Assembly: GCA_902826335.1 (NCBI GenBank) | Contig: CADEEL010000001.1 | Span: forward strand, 80,445-144,444 | Origin: an uncultured Alphaproteobacteria bacterium | Lineage (GTDB): Bacteria > Pseudomonadota > Alphaproteobacteria > Caulobacterales > Aquidulcibacteraceae | Reading direction: 5' to 3' | DNA: 64,000 nt | The notes under the pieces: generated by a model | What the model was told of the DNA's origin: nothing | What the model saw: the letters and a program-made list of their open reading frames with translations, nothing else | Databases searched by the model: none | Program-made: the position numbers and the translations under genes | Part shown: positions 27,963-37,055 of the stretch, one piece after another | Numbering within the stretch: the first letter of the stretch is position 1 | Layout of the letters: each line of letters opens with the position of its first letter

Positions 27963-29183
27963 ATGAGACAAGAAGACGCTCAGGTGTTCGATAGCGCCGT
28001 CTCCGCGATCCGGGGGGAGGGGCGCTACCGCGTGTTCGCGGATATTTTGCGTCAGCGCGGGCGCTATCCGCATGCGCGGCTGCGCCAGCCCGAGGGCGGC
28101 TATCGCGACATCGTCGTCTGGTGCTCGAATGATTATCTCGGCCAGGGCCAGCATGATGATGTGCTCGCCGCCGCGCACAAGGCGATTGATGAAGTCGGCG
28201 CCGGCGCGGGCGGCACGCGCAACATTTCAGGCACGACAAGCTATCACGTCGATCTTGAGCGGGAGCTCGCCGCGCTGCACGGCAAGGAGGCGGCGCTGCT
28301 GTTCACCTCCGGCTATGTCTCCAATGACGCGACACTGTCGACGCTGGCGAAGCTGTTTCCCGATCTCTGGATTTTTTCGGACGCGATGAATCACGCCTCA
28401 ATGATCGAGGGCATCAAGCGCGCGAAGTGCGAGAAACGCATTTTTCGCCACAATGACATTCAACATCTTGAAGCGCTGCTCAACGAGGCGCCGGCCGCCG
28501 CGCCAAAACTCATCGCCTTCGAGAGCGTCTATTCGATGGACGGAGACACCGCGCCGATCGGCGCCATCTGCGACATCGCCCAGCAATATGGCGCGATGAC
28601 TTATCTCGATGAAGTGCACGGTGTCGGCCTCTATGGCGCGAATGGCGGCGGCGTCGCGGAACGCGACGGCGTCATGCACCGAGTCGATTTCATCGAAGGC
28701 ACGCTGGCCAAGGCGTTTGGAACGATGGGCGGCTATGTGACGGGGCCTGCCGCCGCCATCGACGCCATCCGCTCCACGGCGCCTGGCTTCATTTTCACAA
28801 CATCGCTCGCGCCGTCAGTGGCGGCCGCGGCGCTCGAGAGCGTGCGTATTGTGCGCGCCTGCCCGCATATGCGGGACCGTTTGGCTGAACGCGCCGAAAC
28901 ATTGAAGCGCCTGCTGCGCGAGGCAGGCCTGCCGGTGATGGCGTCGACGACGCACATCGTGCCCGTTCTGGTGGGCGAGGCGGCGCTCTGCAAGGATTTA
29001 TCTGACGCCTTACTTGACGATCACGGCATCTATGTTCAGCCAATCAACTTTCCCACCGTGCCGCGCGGAACGGAGCGGCTGCGTATCACGCCCTCGCCTT
29101 TCCACGACGACGCCCTGATGGAAGGCCTTGTGCATGCGCTTGAAGCGGTCTGGGTGAAGTTCAAGCTCGAACGGGCCGCGTGA
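27963..29183 (+). CDS. hemA: 5-aminolevulinate synthase
   Basis: A 406-residue PLP enzyme joining glycine and succinyl-CoA to form 5-aminolevulinate, the Shemin route typical of alphaproteobacteria. Features include [46 protein letters not shown] and the PLP-binding Lys250 in [20 protein letters not shown] lies just upstream of the ATG. Divergent hemB encodes the next pathway step. Confidence 0.97.
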   Translation: MRQEDAQVFDSAVSAIRGEGRYRVFADILRQRGRYPHARLRQPEGGYRDIVVWCSNDYLGQGQHDDVLAAAHKAIDEVGAGAGGTRNISGTTSYHVDLERELAALHGKEAALLFTSGYVSNDATLSTLAKLFPDLWIFSDAMNHASMIEGIKRAKCEKRIFRHNDIQHLEALLNEAPAAAPKLIAFESVYSMDGDTAPIGAICDIAQQYGAMTYLDEVHGVGLYGANGGGVAERDGVMHRVDFIEGTLAKAFGTMGGYVTGPAAAIDAIRSTAPGFIFTTSLAPSVAAAALESVRIVRACPHMRDRLAERAETLKRLLREAGLPVMASTTHIVPVLVGEAALCKDLSDALLDDHGIYVQPINFPTVPRGTERLRITPSPFHDDALMEGLVHALEAVWVKFKLERAA

Positions 29184-29186
29184 GGC

Positions 29187-29411
29187 ATGGCCGCGCGCCC
29201 ATCGCGCGAAATCTACATTGAATTGGTGCGCGTGGGCGATAGCGCGAAACTCACGGCGATCGATGCTGAGTCAGGCGTCGAGGCCGTGGTCCTCGGTCCG
29301 GCGCACGCGGCGCGTTCCGATCTTGAAAAGCTCGCGGTGCAAAAATTGGAACGGATGCTGAGCCAGCAGAGCGATTCCAATAAACCCACGCGCCGAGGTC
29401 TTGTCGTCTAG
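29187..29411 (+). CDS. Small conserved protein, DUF6898-like
   Basis: A 74-residue protein with EIYIELVRVGDSAKLTAIDAES followed by GVEAVVLGPAHAARSDLEKLA. This pattern resembles small alphaproteobacterial proteins annotated DUF6898. It has no signal peptide or membrane segment. It begins 3 bases after the hemA stop and is probably co-transcribed; its stop overlaps the convergent mucR gene by 4 bases. Function unknown. Confidence 0.7.
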   Translation: MAARPSREIYIELVRVGDSAKLTAIDAESGVEAVVLGPAHAARSDLEKLAVQKLERMLSQQSDSNKPTRRGLVV

Positions 29412-29848
29412 GTTTTCGGCGCTTTCTTCCGTACGCCCTTGCCGAGGCCGATGCGCTTGGCGAAGTCGGAGCGGCGGGCGGCATAACTTGGCGCCACCAT
29501 TGGATAGTCCGCCGGCAGACCCCAGCGTTTGCGGTACTGGTCCGGCGTCATGGCGTACGTTGAGCGCAGATGCCGCTTCAGCATCTTCAGCTCCTTGCCG
29601 TCCTCCAGACAGACCAGAAAATCCCGATGGATAGACTTGTTGATAGGCACGGCGGGCTTGGGCCGCTCACTCGCCGGCGCCGGCGCGCGATCCGAAATCG
29701 CGGCCAGCGCGGCGTGAACGCTGCGGATTAGTGCGGGCAATTGGTCGGACGCTATGGTGTTGTTCGCGACATAGGAGGCGACGATTTCGACGGCGAAGCC
29801 GAGGGCGCTGTCGCGATCCTCAAGCTCTTCTTCAAGGTCATCTTTCAT
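29408..29848 (-). CDS. mucR: MucR/Ros family transcriptional regulator
   Basis: A 146-residue zinc-finger regulator. The conserved core is FLVCLEDGKELKMLKRHL, then YAMTPDQYRKRWGLPADYPMVAPSYAARRSDFAKRIGLG, with one Cys and the His of the Ros-type finger region. MucR proteins bind T/A-rich promoters and control exopolysaccharide, motility and cell-cycle genes in alphaproteobacteria. The N-terminal part is acidic and helical, consistent with oligomerisation. It is probably autoregulated from the AT-richer DNA at about 29860-29930. Confidence 0.92.
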   Translation of the reverse strand: MKDDLEEELEDRDSALGFAVEIVASYVANNTIASDQLPALIRSVHAALAAISDRAPAPASERPKPAVPINKSIHRDFLVCLEDGKELKMLKRHLRSTYAMTPDQYRKRWGLPADYPMVAPSYAARRSDFAKRIGLGKGVRKKAPKT

Positions 29849-30016
29849 CCGTCAGCCCTGGTTCTTTTGTTATTCCCCGCTTGACTGAGCCATACCTCGC
29901 GAATGGAACTATTTGCAAGTATTAGGGCGGGCGCGCAGTAACGAAATCTAGCGTCGGCGGCGAGACATCGCGTCCGCGCCCAGGCGGCGCCTCGCTTTGG
30001 CTGGCGAAGCACCATA

Positions 30017-30071
30017 TCTAGACCGTTTCCCGAAAAGTGTTACGCGGTTTTCGGACGAGAAACGGTCTAGA
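30017..30071. repeat. Palindrome A upstream of glyA (right-side 4-base bulge)
   Basis: TCTAGACCGTTTC (30017-30029) pairs with GAAACGGTCTAGA (30059-30071), and CCGAAAA (30030-30036) pairs with TTTTCGG (30048-30054). ACGA (30055-30058) is an unpaired bulge on the right arm only. The core (CCGAAAA...TTTTCGG) resembles intergenic palindromes common in alphaproteobacterial genomes. Confidence 0.85.
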
Positions 30072-30080
30072 TTCAAAGTG

Positions 30081-30124
30081 TAGACCCGATTCACCCGTTT
30101 TTGTTCAGAACGGGATCAGGTCTA
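30081..30124. repeat. Palindrome B upstream of glyA (left-side bulge)
   Basis: TAGACC (30081-30086) pairs with GGTCTA (30119-30124). After one mismatch GAT (30088-30090) pairs with ATC (30115-30117), then CCCGTT (30094-30099) pairs with AACGGG (30109-30114). The unpaired TCA (30091-30093) is on the left arm, mirroring palindrome A nine bases upstream. Confidence 0.75.
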
Positions 30125-30149
30125 GGGCGATGAGCCGGCGAGAGGATGC

Positions 30150-31451
30150 ATGACCCAAGCGACAGAACGCGCCGCCGACGTGCGGGACCGCTTTTTTGAG
30201 GCCTCCCTTGAGCGCGCGGACCCGGAAATCGCCGATGCGGTCGCCGCCGAGTTGAAACGCCAGGGCCGCCAGATTGAGCTTATCGCTTCGGAGAATATCG
30301 TCTCCAAGGCGGTGCTCGAGGCGCAAGGCTCCGTGCTGACGAACAAATACGCGGAAGGATATCCTGGGCGGCGCTATTATGGCGGGTGCGAACACGTCGA
30401 TACGGCCGAGCGCCTGGCCATCGAGCGGGCGCGGCGCTTGTTCGATTGCAAGTTCGCGAACGTTCAGCCGCATTCGGGCGCGCAGGCGAACCAGGCCGTG
30501 TTTTTCGCTTTGCTGCAGCCGGGCGACACATTTCTGGGCATGGACCTCGCGTGCGGCGGCCACCTCACGCATGGCTCGCCCGTCAATATCTCGGGCAAGT
30601 GGTTCAAGCCGGCGGCCTATGGCGTACGCGCCGACGATCATTTGATCGATTACGACGAGGTGGCTGAGATCGCGCGGCGCGAACGACCGAAACTCATCAT
30701 CGCTGGCGGCTCCGCCTATTCGCGGGCGATTGATTTCGCGCGCTTCCGCGCCATCGCCGATGAGGTGGGCGCGCTGCTCATGGTCGATATGGCGCACTAT
30801 GCCGGGCTCATTGCGGCGGGCGTCTATCCCACGCCGCTGCCGCACGCGCATGTGGTGACGACGACGACGCACAAGACGCTGCGCGGTCCGCGCGGCGGCA
30901 TGATCCTTTCCAATGACGAAGAGATCGGCAAGAAGATCAATTCTGCGGTGTTTCCGGGCTTGCAGGGCGGGCCGCTCATGCACGTGATCGCGGCGAAGGC
31001 AGTGGCGTTCAGGGAGGCGCTGGAGCCCGAGTTCAAGCTCTATGCGCGCCGCGTGGTTGAGAATGCCCGGGCGCTGTCCGAGCGGCTGATCGAGAATGGC
31101 CTCGCCGTGGTGTCAGGCGGGACGGACAGCCATTTGATGCTGGTCGATCTACGCCCTAAGCGCGTCACCGGGAAAGCAGCCGAGCAAAGCCTTGAACGCG
31201 CGCTCATTACAGCGAACAAGAACGCCATACCTTACGATCCCGAAAAGCCGATGGTGACATCTGGCCTGCGCGTTGGTTCGCCGGCGGCGACGACGCGCGG
31301 CTTTGGGCCGGCTGAGTTTCGCCAGGTGGCTGACCTCATGTGCGAGGTGTTGGATGGCTTGGCTCGCTCGAATGGCGATAACGGCGCCGCGGAGGCCGCC
31401 GTGGCGGTGAAAGTCGAAGCGCTGACCGCGCGCTTTCCGATCTATTCATAA
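30150..31451 (+). CDS. glyA: Serine hydroxymethyltransferase
   Basis: A 433-residue PLP enzyme converting serine and tetrahydrofolate to glycine and methylene-[54 protein letters not shown] and [16 protein letters not shown] with the PLP Lys242 are present. It heads the run glyA-nrdR-ribD-ribE-ribBX-ribH-nusB-thiL, an order common in alphaproteobacteria. The palindrome pair lies between its likely promoter and the start. Confidence 0.97.
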   Translation: MTQATERAADVRDRFFEASLERADPEIADAVAAELKRQGRQIELIASENIVSKAVLEAQGSVLTNKYAEGYPGRRYYGGCEHVDTAERLAIERARRLFDCKFANVQPHSGAQANQAVFFALLQPGDTFLGMDLACGGHLTHGSPVNISGKWFKPAAYGVRADDHLIDYDEVAEIARRERPKLIIAGGSAYSRAIDFARFRAIADEVGALLMVDMAHYAGLIAAGVYPTPLPHAHVVTTTTHKTLRGPRGGMILSNDEEIGKKINSAVFPGLQGGPLMHVIAAKAVAFREALEPEFKLYARRVVENARALSERLIENGLAVVSGGTDSHLMLVDLRPKRVTGKAAEQSLERALITANKNAIPYDPEKPMVTSGLRVGSPAATTRGFGPAEFRQVADLMCEVLDGLARSNGDNGAAEAAVAVKVEALTARFPIYS

Positions 31452-31474
31452 GCGTCTGCGCCTAAGGAGAGCGT

Positions 31475-31957
31475 ATGCGCTGCCCGTTTTGCCAACACGA
31501 AGATTCCCAGGTGAAGGACAGCCGTCCCACCGAGGATGGCGCGTGCATTCGTCGCCGGCGCCAGTGCGACAAGTGCGGATCACGGTTCACCACGTTCGAG
31601 CGCGTGCAATTGCGCGAGCTGATCGTGGTGAAGCGGTCTGGCCGTCGCGTGCCATTTGAGCGCGAGAAGCTGACGCGTTCGGTGATGATCGCGCTGCGCA
31701 AGCGGCCGATCGAAAGCGAACAGATCGAACAATTAATATCCGGCATCGTGCGGCGGCTGGAGAGCCTTGGCGAGACCGAGATACCGTCGGAAATGATCGG
31801 CGAGATGGTGATGGAGGCTTTGGCCAATCTCGATCCGGTCGCCTATGTGCGCTACGCGTCCGTTTATCGCGATTTTACCAATGCCGGCGATTTCGCCGAC
31901 ATTCTGGATGATCCACAACTGGGCGGGGGAAAGGCGCGCGCCAAGAAGACGCCATGA
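31475..31957 (+). CDS. nrdR: Transcriptional repressor NrdR
   Basis: A 160-residue regulator of ribonucleotide reductase genes. The N-terminal zinc ribbon has Cys3, Cys6, Cys31 and Cys34 (MRCPFC ... [14 protein letters not shown]), followed by the ATP-cone domain that senses ATP/dATP ([16 protein letters not shown]). It binds NrdR boxes near nrd promoters; no nrd gene is in this window. TAAGGAGAG precedes the start. The stop overlaps ribD by 4 bases. Confidence 0.97.
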   Translation: MRCPFCQHEDSQVKDSRPTEDGACIRRRRQCDKCGSRFTTFERVQLRELIVVKRSGRRVPFEREKLTRSVMIALRKRPIESEQIEQLISGIVRRLESLGETEIPSEMIGEMVMEALANLDPVAYVRYASVYRDFTNAGDFADILDDPQLGGGKARAKKTP

Positions 31958-32667
31958 GCGATCGCCCGCAAATCATTCTGAAGCTCGCTAGCTCACTTGA
32001 CGGGCGCATCGCCACCGCGAGCGGCGAGAGCCGCTGGATCACGGGCGAGCAGGCGCGCGCCAAAGTGCACCGCATTCGCGCCGAGAGCGATGGCGTGCTG
32101 GTCGGCGCGGGCACCGCGCTGATGGACGATCCAGAGCTCACCGCCCGCCTCGTGCGCCCATCGAAAAAGCAGCCGTTGCGGATCGTGCTTGATACAGACC
32201 TGCGCCTGCCCTCCACCTCGAAGCTCGCCCGTACGATCGATCAAGGCGTCGTGGTGATCTACGCCGCGCGAGGTCTTGAGCCCACCACCGTCGAGCGTAT
32301 GGAGGCGACGGGCGCGAAGGTCGTGCATGTGCCGCGCGCGCTTGGCGGCGTCGATCTTGACGCGGTGTTCGAGGATTTGAAACTCAACTGGGCCGTCAAT
32401 ACGCTGCTGATCGAGGGCGGCGGATCGCTGGCGGCGAGCCTCATCAAGCAGGGCTATGTGGATCGCCTCGAATGGTTTCGCGCGCCGATCCTGCTCGGTG
32501 AGGAAGGGCGCGCCGCGATCGGTCCGCTGCAATTGAAGCAATTGGCCGATGCGCCCATGTTCAAGCGGGTTGCGACACGTCAGCTTGGCCCCGATCTATG
32601 GGAAAGTTATGAGCGCGCGGAGGTTCCCGCCCTGACGCCGGTGGATGTGGAGGGGGCGGGCGCGTAG
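31954..32667 (+). CDS. ribD: RibD-type 5-amino-6-(5-phosphoribosylamino)uracil reductase, deaminase domain absent
   Basis: A 237-residue protein equal to the C-terminal reductase domain of Rib[53 protein letters not shown] and [14 protein letters not shown]. It reduces the ribosyl side chain of the riboflavin pyrimidine intermediate with NADPH. The N-terminal zinc deaminase (HAE and PCxxxGxxPPC motifs), normally part of bifunctional RibD, is entirely missing and does not occur as another gene nearby. It overlaps nrdR (ATGA) and precedes ribE by 18 bases. Confidence 0.88.
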   Translation: MSDRPQIILKLASSLDGRIATASGESRWITGEQARAKVHRIRAESDGVLVGAGTALMDDPELTARLVRPSKKQPLRIVLDTDLRLPSTSKLARTIDQGVVVIYAARGLEPTTVERMEATGAKVVHVPRALGGVDLDAVFEDLKLNWAVNTLLIEGGGSLAASLIKQGYVDRLEWFRAPILLGEEGRAAIGPLQLKQLADAPMFKRVATRQLGPDLWESYERAEVPALTPVDVEGAGA

Positions 32668-32685
32668 GCGTTGGGCCTGAATAGC

Positions 32686-33294
32686 ATGTTCACTGGTCTC
32701 GTTACGGCAATTGGAGAGGTTGTTTCGGCCGAGCGTGCGGGCGCGCAGGCGCGCTTCGCCATCGCCTCGACATACGATCCTGCGGACATCGCCATCGGCG
32801 CATCAATCGCGCACGCGGGCTGCTGCCTGACGGTGGTTGAGACGAGCGGCGCGGCTGGCGCCAGGCGCCACGTGGTCGAGTGTTCGCCGGAAACGCTCGC
32901 AACGACGACCTTAGGCGCATGGCGCATTGGGTCGCGCATGAATCTGGAGCGCGCCGCGCGGTTCGGCGATGAAATCGGCGGTCATCTCGTCGCGGGCCAT
33001 ATCGACGGCGTCGGACGCCTCACCGCGCGCGCCGCCACGGGCGATTATGTGCGGTTGGAGTTTTCAGCGCCGATGAAGCTCATGCCTTACCTAGCGCCCA
33101 AGGGTTCTATCGCCATCGACGGCGTTTCACTCACGGTGAATGAGGTTGAGCGCGACCGGTTTTCCGTGATGATCATTCCGCACACCGCGTCTGTCACGAC
33201 ACTGGGCGCCCTCGGGGAAGGCGACGCCGTCAATCTGGAGGCGGATTTGATTGCGCGCTATGTCGCGCGCATGATGGCGATCAAGGGAGAGTGA
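32686..33294 (+). CDS. ribE: Riboflavin synthase
   Basis: A 202-residue alpha subunit that dismutates two 6,7-dimethyl-8-ribityllumazines to riboflavin and the pyrimidinedione. The duplicated lumazine-binding repeats are visible: MFTGLVTAIGEV with AHAGCCLTVVE, and GGHLVAGHIDGVG with IDGVSLTVNEV. The ATG at 32686 gives the canonical MFTG N terminus; a TTG five codons upstream is rejected. It ends one base before ribBX. Confidence 0.95.
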   Translation: MFTGLVTAIGEVVSAERAGAQARFAIASTYDPADIAIGASIAHAGCCLTVVETSGAAGARRHVVECSPETLATTTLGAWRIGSRMNLERAARFGDEIGGHLVAGHIDGVGRLTARAATGDYVRLEFSAPMKLMPYLAPKGSIAIDGVSLTVNEVERDRFSVMIIPHTASVTTLGALGEGDAVNLEADLIARYVARMMAIKGE

Positions 33295-33295
33295 C

Positions 33296-34474
33296 ATGGC
33301 CGCCGCGCGTCCATCCGCCATCGACGATTTGAAACGCTACATCTCGCCGGTCGAGGAAGTGGTTGAAGAAGCGCGTCAGGGCAAGATGTTCATCTTGGTT
33401 GACGCCGAACAGCGTGAGAACGAAGGCGATCTCATCATTCCCGCGCAGTTCGCCACGCCTGACAAGGTGAACTTCATGGCAAAGCACGGGCGCGGCCTCA
33501 TCTGCCTTGCGCTCACAGGCGCGCGCACGCGCGAGCTTGCCCTCAATCCCATGGCGCCGCGCAACGAGACTCGCCACAAGACCGCCTTCACGGTGTCCAT
33601 CGAGGCGCGCGAGGGCATCACGACGGGAATATCCGCGCATGATCGGGCGCACACGATCGCCGTGGCGATCGATCCGACCAAGGGCGCGGGCGACATCACC
33701 TCTCCGGGCCACGTGTTTCCGCTCGAGGCGCGCGATGGCGGCGTGCTGGTGCGCGCCGGCCACACGGAGGCGAGCGTCGATATCGCGCGGCTCGCCGGCC
33801 TCATTCCTGCGGCCGTGATCTGCGAGATCATGAATGATGACGGCACGATGGCGCGCCTTCCCGAACTCGTCGGCTTTGCGCAACTTCACAATCTAAAGAT
33901 TGGGACGATCGCGGATCTCATTGCGCACCGGCGCATGCACGATCACATGATCGACAAGGTGGTCGAGCGGCCGTTTGCAAATCAACATGGAGACGATTTC
34001 CGCGTCTTTGTGTTTCGCAACGCGCTCAATGGGGCGGAATACCCAGCCCTCGTGCGCGGTGAAATCAGGCCTGATCGGCCTGCCTTCGTGCGCATGCATC
34101 GCGCTGATGTGGGACGCGATTTGCTTGGCGCGGCCGACCCGCGCGCCAATTTGCTGCCGCGCGCGCTTAAGGAGCTGGCGGCGGAAGGTGGGCCGGCCGT
34201 GCTCGTGTTGCTGTGGGATCGCGGGCCTTATTCCCTGTCACGCGCACTCGGCGGCGCAAGCGAACCGGCTGACCACGACCACGGCGATCACGAACACCGC
34301 GATCACGAACACCGCGACCGCATGCTGCGCGAATATGGCGTCGGCGCGCAAATCCTGCGCGAACTCGGCGTGCGGCAAATGGTGCTGCTGTCGGATTCTC
34401 CGCAGACGATCGTCGGCCTTGAGGGCTATGGCTTGAGCATTGTCGGCTGGCGTGGATTCAAGGCAGGCGCATGA
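33296..34474 (+). CDS. ribB: DHBP synthase with degenerate GTP cyclohydrolase II domain (RibBX-type)
   Basis: A 392-residue RibBA-like protein. The N-terminal DHBP synthase is intact (EQRENEGDLIIPAQFA, TGISAHDRAHTI, GHTEASVDIARLAGL) and makes 3,4-dihydroxy-2-butanone 4-phosphate. The C-terminal half aligns by position with GTP cyclohydrolase II, but the zinc cysteines of CLTGD...CDCG are absent (RMHRADVGRDLLGAADPRAN), so that activity is probably lost. This fits the RibBX variant known in proteobacteria. A His/Asp/Glu-rich insert DHDHGDHEHRDHEHRDR contains a perfect 15-base tandem duplication (34286-34315). It overlaps ribH by 4 bases. Confidence 0.9.
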   Translation: MAAARPSAIDDLKRYISPVEEVVEEARQGKMFILVDAEQRENEGDLIIPAQFATPDKVNFMAKHGRGLICLALTGARTRELALNPMAPRNETRHKTAFTVSIEAREGITTGISAHDRAHTIAVAIDPTKGAGDITSPGHVFPLEARDGGVLVRAGHTEASVDIARLAGLIPAAVICEIMNDDGTMARLPELVGFAQLHNLKIGTIADLIAHRRMHDHMIDKVVERPFANQHGDDFRVFVFRNALNGAEYPALVRGEIRPDRPAFVRMHRADVGRDLLGAADPRANLLPRALKELAAEGGPAVLVLLWDRGPYSLSRALGGASEPADHDHGDHEHRDHEHRDRMLREYGVGAQILRELGVRQMVLLSDSPQTIVGLEGYGLSIVGWRGFKAGA

Positions 34475-34944
34475 CCCAGTCATCGGATAAGACGCCCGCG
34501 GTCGCGGTCCCCGGCGCCCGGGTGTTGATCGTCGCCTCGTACTATTATCGCACCATCGTCGAGCAATTGGCGCAGGGCGCGCGCGCGGCCGTGGCCGCGG
34601 CCGAGGCGGAATGCGATCACATGGAGGTTCCCGGCGCCTTCGAATTGCCGACGGCGATCTCTTGGCGCGCCAAGGCTGGGCGCAACTATGACGGCTATGT
34701 CGCGCTTGGCTGCGTTATTCGTGGGGAAACTAGCCATTACGATTATGTCTGCGGAGAAAGCGCGCGGGCGCTGATGGATTTGGGCGTGCGCGATGGCATC
34801 GCCATCGGCTACGGCATCTTGACCGTTGATAACGAGGCCCAAGCGCTGGCGCGCGCCAATCCGGCCGGGCGCGATAAGGGCGGTGAGGCCGCGCGCGCTT
34901 GCCTGGCGCTAATCGCGCTGCGACGAACTCTTCTGCGCGGATGA
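34471..34944 (+). CDS. ribH: 6,7-dimethyl-8-ribityllumazine synthase
   Basis: A 157-residue lumazine synthase, which condenses the RibD product (after dephosphorylation) with [54 protein letters not shown] and [18 protein letters not shown] are the family motifs. It overlaps ribBX at its start and nusB at its end (ATGA both times), implying one translationally coupled unit. Confidence 0.96.
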   Translation: MTQSSDKTPAVAVPGARVLIVASYYYRTIVEQLAQGARAAVAAAEAECDHMEVPGAFELPTAISWRAKAGRNYDGYVALGCVIRGETSHYDYVCGESARALMDLGVRDGIAIGYGILTVDNEAQALARANPAGRDKGGEAARACLALIALRRTLLRG

Positions 34945-35411
34945 GCGCCGCGACGCCTCCGAGTCTGTCGTCAGCGCGGAGCGCGGCGCGCCTGGCGGCG
35001 GTGCAGGCGCTCTATCAGATGGAGGTGTCGGGCGCTTCGTCAGCCGAGGTGACGGATGATTTCCGCGCCGGACGCTTGCCGCGCGGTGAGGCCGGCCCGT
35101 TCGATAGCGAGCCGGATAGCGATTTGTTCCAACACCTCGTTGATGGCGCGGTGCGCGAACAAGCTCATATAGACAGCGCCATAGCCAAGCATCTGCGCGG
35201 CTGGCGCCTTGAACGCATCGATGCGGTGGCGCGCGCCATCTTGCGCGCGGGCGTGGTTGAATTGTGGGCGCGCCGCGACGTGCCGACGCCCGTGGTGATC
35301 GATGAATACATCGAGATCGCCAAGGCGTTTTTCGAGGGCGCGGAGCCCGGCTTCATTAACGCCGCGCTGGACGCGTGCGCGAGAGATGCGCGTCCGGAGG
35401 GCGTGGCGTAG
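34941..35411 (+). CDS. nusB: Transcription antitermination factor NusB
   Basis: A 156-residue RNA-binding protein that, with NusE, assembles the antitermination complex on rRNA operons. [58 protein letters not shown] and [12 protein letters not shown] are typical. The ATG at 34941 overlaps the ribH stop; the ribH-nusB-thiL order is widely conserved. Confidence 0.95.
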   Translation: MSAATPPSLSSARSAARLAAVQALYQMEVSGASSAEVTDDFRAGRLPRGEAGPFDSEPDSDLFQHLVDGAVREQAHIDSAIAKHLRGWRLERIDAVARAILRAGVVELWARRDVPTPVVIDEYIEIAKAFFEGAEPGFINAALDACARDARPEGVA

Positions 35412-35436
35412 CGGCGCGCGGGGGAACGAGGCGGCC

Positions 35437-36408
35437 ATGGACGAACTGGACCTCATCGCACGCTATTTCGCGCCGCTGGCCACGCATGCTGCGGCGCGCG
35501 GCCTTGCTGACGATGTGGCCGTGCTGCACACGCGCGGGCCTCTGGCGATCACGGCTGATACAATCGTCGAGGGCGTGCATTTTCACGCCAAGGATCCCGC
35601 CGATTCGATCGCTAGGAAGGCGTTGCGCGTAAATCTCTCGGATTTGGCGGCGAAAGGCGCGCGCCCGATCGGGTTTCTGCTGTGCTTGTCCTGGCCAGCG
35701 ACGCGGCCTGAGTCCGATCTGGCGGCGTTTGCGCGCGGATTGGGTGAAGATATCGGGCGCTACAGCGTCGCGCTGCTCGGCGGCGACACAACGGCGACGC
35801 CCGGCCCACTGAGCATCTCGATCACCGCCCTGGGCCGTCCGCACAGGGAGCGCACGCCCGCGCGCGCGGATGCACATGCGGGTGATGATGTTTGGGTCAC
35901 GGGAACAATCGGCGACAGCTTGCTCGGTTTGAGCGCGCTGCGGGGTGAGTTGACCGCGTTGAGCGCGCGAGATCGTGACGCGATGATCGCACGGTATCGC
36001 CTGCCGGAGCCGCCCGTAATCTTCGCCGGCGCCATCGCGCGCCTGGCGCGCGCGTCCATGGATGTATCGGATGGACTATTGCTCGATGCGCACCGCATGG
36101 CGGCGGCGTCGGGCGTGTCGTTGCGTCTTGAAGCAGCCGCGATCCCGCATTCCACCCCGGCGCAGCGCTGGCTGGAGACGCCTGACGCCTACCAATTGCG
36201 CCTGCTTAGCGCGGGAGACGATTACGAAATCCTGTTCACAGCGCCGCCGGAGCGGCGCGCCGCGATCCGCCGCGCGGGCGCGCGCGTTGGCGTGGCCGTC
36301 ACCAAGATCGGCGCGGTGCTGGCCGGTGAAGGAGTCGCGCTGGTGGATTCGCACGGCGCGCCGTTGCCGCTGCCGGAATTGGGCTATCGCCACAAGATCG
36401 GGCGCTGA
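35437..36408 (+). CDS. thiL: Thiamine-monophosphate kinase
   Basis: A 323-residue ATP-dependent kinase making thiamine diphosphate from thiamine monophosphate. LADDVAVL, ADTIVEGVHF, KALRVNLSDLAAKGARP, LLGGDTTATPGPLSISI and MDVSDGLLLD are the conserved metal and nucleotide segments of the ThiL/PurM fold. The start at 35437 has GAACGAGG upstream; a longer frame inside nusB is rejected. This is the last gene of the glyA-rib-nus-thi run. Confidence 0.94.
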   Translation: MDELDLIARYFAPLATHAAARGLADDVAVLHTRGPLAITADTIVEGVHFHAKDPADSIARKALRVNLSDLAAKGARPIGFLLCLSWPATRPESDLAAFARGLGEDIGRYSVALLGGDTTATPGPLSISITALGRPHRERTPARADAHAGDDVWVTGTIGDSLLGLSALRGELTALSARDRDAMIARYRLPEPPVIFAGAIARLARASMDVSDGLLLDAHRMAAASGVSLRLEAAAIPHSTPAQRWLETPDAYQLRLLSAGDDYEILFTAPPERRAAIRRAGARVGVAVTKIGAVLAGEGVALVDSHGAPLPLPELGYRHKIGR

Positions 36409-36472
36409 GCTGATTGAAGGCGTGGGCGCCGGCTTTCACCTTTCCGAAACCATCACAGCGGAGTTTGCGCGC

Positions 36473-36916
36473 ATGGAAACGTCCATCCGCCGCGCTTTCG
36501 CCGCAGCCCTCATCGCTTCGACGCTGCTTGCCGGCCACGGCGCGGCGCATGCACAGCCAGCGGCGAACGCCGAGGCCGATAGCGCACGCACCATGGACGC
36601 GGCCTACATCGCCGTGCCGGTGGTGCGCGATGGACGGCTGGTGAATTATTTGTTTGTGTCGGTTCGCATCGATATCGCGCCCAATGTCGATCTCTGGCGT
36701 ACGCGCGAGCGCGCCCACTTCCTGCGTGATGCGCTCTTGCGCGCCGCGCACCGCGCGCCCCTGGCGGATGCGGCGCACGCCGATCAGCTCAATCGCCCGG
36801 CCGCGCTGGCCGCGTTCAGGGCGGCGGCGCAGCAGGCGCTCGGCGCGGGGGCGGTGCGCGGCGTCACGATCGTCGCCGTGAATTCGAGCCGGCCCGCCTA
36901 TTTGGCGAATCGCTGA
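36473..36916 (+). CDS. Secreted protein of unknown function
   Basis: A 147-residue protein with a clear signal peptide (METSIRRAFAAALIASTLLAGHGAAHAQ, cut near residue 28). The mature part has AYIAVPVVRDGRLVNYLFVSVRIDIA and then a helical region with RERAHFLRDALLRAAHR. The pattern faintly recalls FliL-like proteins, but I cannot assign it. It lies 64 bases after thiL, so it may be read from the same transcript. Confidence 0.7.
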   Translation: METSIRRAFAAALIASTLLAGHGAAHAQPAANAEADSARTMDAAYIAVPVVRDGRLVNYLFVSVRIDIAPNVDLWRTRERAHFLRDALLRAAHRAPLADAAHADQLNRPAALAAFRAAAQQALGAGAVRGVTIVAVNSSRPAYLANR

Positions 36917-37055
36917 GGCCAATCGGTCGCCATTGCGCTTGCGCGCCTGTTTTGGCAGTGTCCGCGCCGCCTTGGCGGGGCGGGGCGTTCCCGAGCCGCG
37001 CCGGCGCCTATGAGCGCCACTTCCCTCCCATCCGGACCGGTAGGACCTGAACGCT

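Larger units (their letters stand above)
29849..30149. other. Intergenic region between mucR and glyA
   Basis: About 300 bases without a gene. The mucR-proximal 80 bases are relatively AT-rich and probably hold its promoter. The glyA-proximal half holds two adjacent palindromes, listed separately. No riboswitch that I recognise is present. Confidence 0.6.

Noticed and set aside
29849..30149. Riboswitch upstream of glyA
   Set aside because: The structure is explained by two palindromes; no THF, glycine or SAM aptamer core was recognised.
31452..31953. FMN riboswitch for the rib genes
   Set aside because: The rib genes are tightly coupled behind nrdR and no RFN-element sequence is visible.
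34286..34315. Possible minisatellite or CRISPR-like repeat
   Set aside because: Only two 15-base units, in frame inside ribBX; no spacers.
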